Below, in pieces: positions 57,936-64,000 of a stretch of 64,000 bases of DNA. The stretch spans positions 71,186,115 to 71,250,114 of the forward strand of contig NC_052619.1 of NCBI RefSeq assembly GCF_016545825.1, written 5' to 3'. The position numbers were made by a program, and so were the translations under genes. Numbering within the stretch: position 1 is the first letter of the stretch; the number at the start of each line of letters is the position of its first letter. The notes beneath the pieces were generated by a model. It was not told the origin of the DNA. It was given only the letters and a program-made list of their open reading frames with translations, and made no database searches. The DNA is from Eucalyptus grandis. Lineage: Eukaryota; Streptophyta; Magnoliopsida; Myrtales; Myrtaceae.

Positions 57936-60569
57936 CAATAGTTGAGACGTTTATCAGTCTAATCCATGTATTAGTAGAACATCATAAACGTGTAGGGGAG
58001 CATGGTTCAATTAGGTTCGGTCTCAATCCAGATTGAACTAGCCGCGAGCAACTTCGGTTTGGCATAATAACAAAGACCAAAGCAAGCTACGAAGACTGGT
58101 TTCTAACGGCAGCCAAAAATTGTGTCCATAGATAATTTAAAAAAAAAAAAAAAAAAACAGAGAGAGAGAAGAAGAAGCAGAAGAATCGAAGTTGAGAATA
58201 GTTGGCAATGGATCCACACTGCTTGCCCTCTGCTGCTCTTTCAATTGAGCTCCCACCAAACACCCACCAACCATCACGGAAATTTGGAGCCCGCCCAGAT
58301 CTGACATTGCCAGCGATTCGTAGACTACTAAGTACTAACTTCACTAGACACGTTTTCCTTTCTCCTTACCAGTCAAAGATTTATAGCTCCTAAATCAGAT
58401 TCACGGATGATCCGGTCAATGGGTCCGAAAGAACATCTGTTCATGTACCTGCATGACACATGGATTGTCGATGGATCCTACTTTTCAGACATTTAATACC
58501 AATAACAGCCCCTACCGTTGGAACAGGGGATTGATCAAAGGAAAAAATGCACCAAAGAAAAGCACAAGAAATCCAAGAGCAACGAGGACTTAATCAACAT
58601 TGATTTTGTCGCTGTTTTAAGGACATTGATCGATTCGTAACATGTTTAAAAAGGCACAACAAGAGCCTCACAACAGGAGCCTCAAGAACACTGCTAAGAA
58701 ATACAGTAAACATTTATTGAAATGGTCAAATCTCATACTTGGTTAGTAAAAATACTCGACCGTCAAAATTCATTTCCCCTTTTATTTTTGGTGCATGGAC
58801 AAGTTTGGGAGCTAAGATTAGTTGAATCTGACATCTTGTGAAAGAAATGTCTATAGATTTCTGAGTTCAGCCTATACATATTCCCGATTCATATGAATTA
58901 TCTGTAGACAATTTCATAAGATCTTGTAAAAGTTGGTTGAAAAAAGTTCTCCATGATTCAGACATGAGGTTGAGTTCTTTCAATGCTCTCACTCGCAAGA
59001 TTTGTTGCTCGCAGCTTGGAAAATCAGACACGTTTCTAGCTATTTTCAAGTCCAGACACGACAGGCCAGAAGAAAAATAGCAAGAGACAAATGCGTTACG
59101 CGAGCTACATGACATGATGCCTTATAGCCAAAGTTTGGTGATGCTATCGAAACATCTCATTCGGGACCAGTTAGTGTAGGCATGTATTCCAATAGTCATC
59201 TACAATGGATACGCCAATTAGAATACATTCTGAAGTAGGCTGCAGCTTAATCTTCATTCCTCATTCTAAACAGTTACGATTTATTTATCAAAGCCATCTA
59301 AAAGATAAGGTGAGGCAGACCAAGTCTCGTGCCTGTTCGTCCCACACGAATCAAAGATAGTGAATTGATTAAACTACTCAACCAGGGAGGTCAATATCGA
59401 TTTGTTCCGAATCTATATATGGATCTTGGTTCGCTTTATTTTCTCATACGTAATTAGAAACTCAACAATCCAAGTTCCATACATAGATTAGAGCACCTAA
59501 AATATTATTTTGAATTACATACCTTATTGAGTCGTGCTAGTTGATTCGCGGTGTTTAAGTACTTTGAGACGAGTAACCACGCGACTAAGTCCTACTCTCC
59601 TTCTCTTTCCTTTGATACCTTTGATGGATAAAATATAAGCTTTAAAAATGAGAATTGGAGAGGGGATCATAGCCTATATAGAGAGTACACTGACAGGCCC
59701 ATCCATCACAGATTTTAATAAATACCGACCTACACCAACCATCCAACCAGACTATTACCAAACTGAGATGTGCAAAGCTGATATTATTTGATCGCGTAGC
59801 TGTACTTGAGCTATCATTCATACATTGTCTCATACATTATAGCTACTCTAGAACAACCTATTTTTTCACAAATTAAAGATATTATACTATTAATGTCAGC
59901 CCGCATTATAGAAATACTTTCTACCATTGACATTACCAGAACATAGATCACAAAACATAACCTCGATAACAGAGAGGGAATGACCCAATCTGAGAGCACC
60001 ACAAAAAATGAAGCTTCTAATGACCTTGGGTAACATTAGTTATCTTCTCCGTAGTATGTTTCCCTTATTGTACCATCATTATTAAGATCAGTTTACATTC
60101 CCATGTCAATGGCAAAGACACAAAGAATAAGTAAGATGTGGAAATTGCCCCCTCTATTACCCACAGTCAACCATATAAAACAAAAAGCGAAAAGTATCAT
60201 TAATAAAAATGTGACCAAAATGGAGACAAAACCAACATACCTGAATTAAATGTACATGATAACTCGAGAATTCATGCACTAAAAACTCCCATCGGTAAAA
60301 AGAAACATTTCTGCAACTTTAAGCATTCTCCAGAATCTAGAGGCAGAAAAATGCTCCATCTCCCATATCATCTAAACATTGGGATTTATTAAAATAGCCC
60401 ATTCGAATGTAGCCTTCGGAAGTTTCTTTGGAAATGATTGGAAGCAGAACATTAGCACAGTTTTGTTTGATGGAATTTCCAATTGAGTTGAATCAGGAAG
60501 GGAACAATTTTGTGTCACAACAAAAAGAAAAGAGGTAAAGACCATCCAGATGCATCAACATAGTCTGAA
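57936..60569. other. Non-coding interval between the neprosin and PPR genes
   Basis: Small frames only; the 82-codon minus-strand frame 58867-59115 (IARNVSDFPSCEQQILRV, then ALKELNLMSESW) is the most protein-like but I do not recognise it. The last few hundred bases before 60570 are presumably the 3' UTR of the PPR gene. Confidence 0.4.
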
Positions 60570-63006
60570 TCACTCATCACATATCTTATCCAGCAGCTTG
60601 GTGGCCACTTCACTCAATTCCACATTTTCCATCTTTAACCACCGGCGCATCGTGGGTTCTTTCCTTCCAACGGCAACATAAGTTCTAATCAATGATTCAA
60701 ACACAGTAACTTCTAATGGATCTTCTGTCTTCTTCAAAATCTCTAGAAAACCTTCAGCACCATCAACATCCTTCTGTTGCTCGAAATGCCCCATCATAGT
60801 CCTGACAGTTTCAGGTGATGGGACCCACTTTCTGCCATCTCCTCGGCCTGTGGATATCGCATTATCGACACATTCTGCAGCTAATTTTACATCCCCATTT
60901 TGCAAATAATAATCTAAAAAGATTTCCCATGTTTTTTGCATTAGGCTTGGCCCTCTCGTCCTACGGGCCCTGTCCCTGAGATCTTTAGCCTTTTCCAGGG
61001 AACCTTCTTTAGCATATGCACCAATCAACACATTCACAATGCGCATATCATAAGTAGTGCAACCAGACTCCCATTCTTTGAAACACTTCTCAGCACCTGG
61101 TAAATCCTTCAACTTGACCAATGCTTGGATCATATTCAGATAGCTAATGTTTGCAGTTTTAGGGAAAGCCAGCCTCAAAGAACGCCATACTCGATAAACT
61201 TCAAGCAGGTTCCCCGTTCTCCCATACAAGGTTATCAAGATCTGATAGGCTGAAAGATTTTTACGTGCATTTATCTTCTCCAATTCCTTAAGAGCCTTCT
61301 CGGCTTTCTCAAATAAGCCTGCGTCCACATATATCGAGGCTATGTTGCTATATGTCGTCCAATCTGGAGCAACTCGACCATCCCGCTTCATCTCCTCGAC
61401 AACCCTTTCAACCCCGAAGTGTCACTGTTGCAGCAAGAGCCCTCATCCATATATTGTAAGAAAAAGAATCTAGCATAATATGGCTGGACTTCATCTCCTG
61501 TATGATGGCAGGGACCTTTTCAGGCTGACCTGTCCTAGTGTAAAGAGTCATAATGCTGTTGTAAGGCATAGAGCTCAACTCTAAGTTGAGTTCCTTCATC
61601 TTTCAAGTAAACCTTCAGCTTCTTCAACCATGAGTTCCTTACAATAGCAATTCAAAAGGGCGCCATATGAAAGATGGTTCTTTGATGCTTCAGGGAGATT
61701 TATGAAGTAGTTCTCTGCAGCTGTAATTCCTTTAGCTTTGGCAACCAAATCGAGATGTATGGCTTGATCACTCACAGTTCTGTTCATGCCCCTATCAGCC
61801 ATGGCCTCTGATAGCTGTCGATAAACAATTTGTGATGTTGAGATTCAAGAAAATTGTTAACAATTTTTTTATGAAAAAGCACAGATACACATGGATCCTC
61901 TCTTTTAAAGATCGGTGTAGTAAGAACCAAGAAAGGAAAAGATGTTAAGAATCGAAAGACAAAAGATCAATGGAATTTGCAGCAGCATGGACAGAAGCAT
62001 ATTACACGTGCAATATTCTATTTTCTCCATTTTGCTTTATGAGTGCTAGTCGTTTCTGCCTCACATCAATCTACTAAAAGAAGTATTGAAACCCCACAAT
62101 TTTCTATAATTATCAAGCAGCCCACAGATCTTGTATCTGGATAGGAAAAAAAAATTCAGTTCTATCATCATCTGCTCAATGCGAAAAATAAGATGCATAG
62201 TAACACTTCAAAATATCTCTGCTTCAACAGTCCATGCAAGCCTCTAACGATAAAATCTCTCTGTTCATTTCCAGACACCACTACACACAACTACAATCAA
62301 ATTGAGAGCAACGTGAATTGTGAGAGGATAAAGGAATTTAGCCGTTCATACTTCCCTACAATCTCAAGATGCTCAACCCTCAATACACCATGTCTGCCTT
62401 TACATCCAAATTCAACTCCATGATCAACGCACAAGCAACTTCATGACATTAATTAGGAGGAACTTCCCCAACAACCGAACTCAAGACCTGGGATTTCAAG
62501 AAGACATGCCGACACGAACCCAGTACTTGCAATGAAACGGGAAGATCCAATGCTCTGGCATCCTCATTTTTCTTTCACTAATTTGCGAATACCACAAATA
62601 AAAAATCACGGATTTACTGGACGCACAGTACATCACATTTATGCATTCTCTACAGCGCACGCATTGCAAGAATTTGCAGCAATTCCGGTCCAAACAAATG
62701 CAGACACTTTACAGTTCTCCACATCCGTTGACGCATACCAACAAACACCTGGCACGCACGCGCGGAGGAACAAGCGATCACCTTGAAAGCGGGGTAATAC
62801 AGGCCGCGGCCTCGGAGCTTCTTGAGCGTGTCGCCCACCTCCCACTTGTAGACCCGCTTGGAGCTCTTGAGGAACTGGTTGAGCTGCTGACGGACGCTGA
62901 CCTCGGCGCTGCCATCCCTGAACAGCCGCCGGTAGAGGGCCTCCTCCAGGTACTTCTTCGACCGCTTCGAGACGCTCTTCGTCCGGCCGAAAGGCTGCAG
63001 GGCCAT
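60570..63006 (-). CDS. P-class pentatricopeptide repeat (PPR) protein, two exons, with two frame disruptions
   Basis: Minus strand. Exon 1 63006-62782 (75 codons, MALQPFGRTKSVSKRSKKYL to GLYYPAFK), a 967-bp GT-AG intron, exon 2 61814-60570 ending LLDKICDE. About 489 residues, the length of Arabidopsis At1g60770-type proteins, which it resembles throughout (LNQFLKSSKRVYKWEVGDT, VSDQAIHLDLVAKA, YGALLNCYCKEL, PDWTTYSNIASIYVDAGL, NVLIGAYAKEGSLEKA). Repeats of about 35 residues fill exon 2; such proteins bind organellar RNA, and the basic N-terminus would suit mitochondrial or plastid import. Frame breaks: one base missing at about 61600 (LLE to MKELN) and a second, compensating shift at about 61400-61415 (after RALAAT). 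The peptide between them is well conserved, so sequencing or assembly error is as likely as recent loss. Confidence 0.87.
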
Positions 63007-64000
63007 CTCCGGCGGCTCGTCGGCGGGGCTTCACGGCAGAAATGGCGGTGGTCGTCGCAGAGTGTCGGGGGAAAGAAAACCATAAACCCTAGGCCGACGG
63101 AGGAGAAGGCTGTCCTCCGGACTGCCCGGTCTAGTCTAGAGTGGGAGAATGGGTTGGGCCGGTCCGGTTCGATCTGGGCCGGGTCATTAGATGAGATAAT
63201 GAAGGCTCGTTTTGTCATCGGCCCATTTATGTATATTCAGTGTAATTTTTCCAATTGGAAATATATATATTTTGGGAGGACTTTGTATATTTTCAATATT
63301 ACTTTGTCAAGTATTTGTGAATTACATAAATTAAATGGTCTCAACTATATCATCTGGACATAAGATTATACTAGTGAATAATACACATGAAATTTCGAAA
63401 TAAATCGTATCATATGAGGATGTAGTTGAAGATGTTTCTCTTTCATACATTGCTTAAATTCTAACTTACCACGCGGATGAAATTTGGGTATGACAAATTA
63501 ATAAGCTAATGCTTATTGGTCGAACGTGGTTCGAGTGGTGGAATTTTGCCACGTTTATCACCACATGGCAATCGGAAAGATAAAGTGGAACCCCGAACAT
63601 TTACTTAGTTCTAGCTTAAATTATATACATAATAAATTTATTTTGTGTTCCTTTCTATAGGTGATTAGCGTTGACTTTTCGCCTTCTTCCTAATCACCAC
63701 ATCCAAATATTCGGTAAATCCACATACATTGTTGTTGGTAGCTTGTCCACAAATTTCACCACTAAAAATAAATCTAGGGTTTCATTTATTTCATGAAAAA
63801 TTAATTATTTAGAAAAATATTTTTTTTAAAAAAAATAATCATTTATATCACATGAAATAATTAATTAATGAAAGAAATATTTTTAATTGATAATCATTTA
63901 TATATAAACATTTTCCATGAATGTGATAAAAATATTATTTATTTATTTTTATAAATGATTCAAGTGAAACAAACGGGTCTCAGCAAAAATGGACTAGAGC
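63007..64000. other. 5' flank of the PPR gene and AT-rich sequence to the window end
   Basis: The first 150-200 bp (GC-richer, to about 63180) likely hold the PPR promoter and leader; no TATA box is evident. From 63230 on it is AT-rich with atttat runs. Long plus-strand frames across 62641-63363 are antisense to PPR exon 1 and are not genes. Confidence 0.45.

Noticed and set aside
58867..59115. 82-codon minus-strand frame with protein-like composition
   Set aside because: No recognised family, no upstream promoter or flanking exons visible.
62641..63363. 240-codon plus-strand frame and two other frames across PPR exon 1
   Set aside because: Shadow frames of the PPR exon 1 coding strand; the minus-strand frame starting at 63006 carries the conserved protein.
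1..64000. CRISPR array, bacterial operon or integrated plastid/viral genome
   Set aside because: Spliced genes, TATA boxes and nested plant retroelements show plant nuclear DNA; no regularly spaced repeat-spacer array was seen, and the only reverse-transcribing sequences belong to Copia, LINE and LTR elements.

Overview
This is a plant nuclear genome window, AT-rich and mostly transposon-derived. It looks like a woody dicot. GC-rich cores of repeated gaggctcgcc-type words inside non-autonomous elements are a pattern I associate with Myrtales/Myrtaceae genomes; that placement is inference. Only three protein-coding host loci can be supported: a SOUL heme-binding-type gene present twice (10.0-10.7 kb decayed, 30.4-31.2 kb intact), a seven-exon neprosin-domain (DUF4409/DUF239) gene at 49.5-54.9 kb on the plus strand, and a two-exon P-class pentatricopeptide repeat (PPR) gene at 60.6-63.0 kb on the minus strand that carries two frame disruptions.

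Layout. 1-7262: an unclassified LTR-like element (window opens inside its first terminal copy) whose second terminal copy is split by a nearly complete but coding-dead Copia element (1588-6713, 364-bp LTRs, target duplication CTATC). 7263-9525: a first copy of a low-copy repeat block. 9726-27590: second copy of that block with SOUL copy 1, a LINE remnant, a 1.23-kb PIF/Harbinger-type MITE and a complete but degenerate L1-type LINE (17504-26428), itself split by a 2.9-kb apparent solo LTR (21726-24671). 27591-30145: unique sequence with one foldback/MITE-like element. 30146-38830: third copy of the block with intact SOUL copy 2, the same LINE remnant, a 955-bp solo LTR and an inverted-repeat element. 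38831-49500: largely non-coding with small inverted-repeat elements and a 236-bp tandem duplication. 49547-63006: the gene-bearing part (neprosin gene, hAT-like MITE, PPR gene). 63007-64000: AT-rich, nothing recognised.

The most informative property is that the block copies serve as paralogous empty sites: the MITE (target duplication TTA), the LINE (13-16 bp) and the 955-bp solo LTR (AGATG) are each present in one copy and absent at the matching point of another, so boundaries and relative order of events can be read from the sequence. The SOUL duplicates show asymmetric fate: conserved TATA box, exon 1 length and splice sites in both, but two single-base deletions in exon 2 of copy 1 only. 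The host genes are functionally unrelated to each other; no operon-like logic applies.
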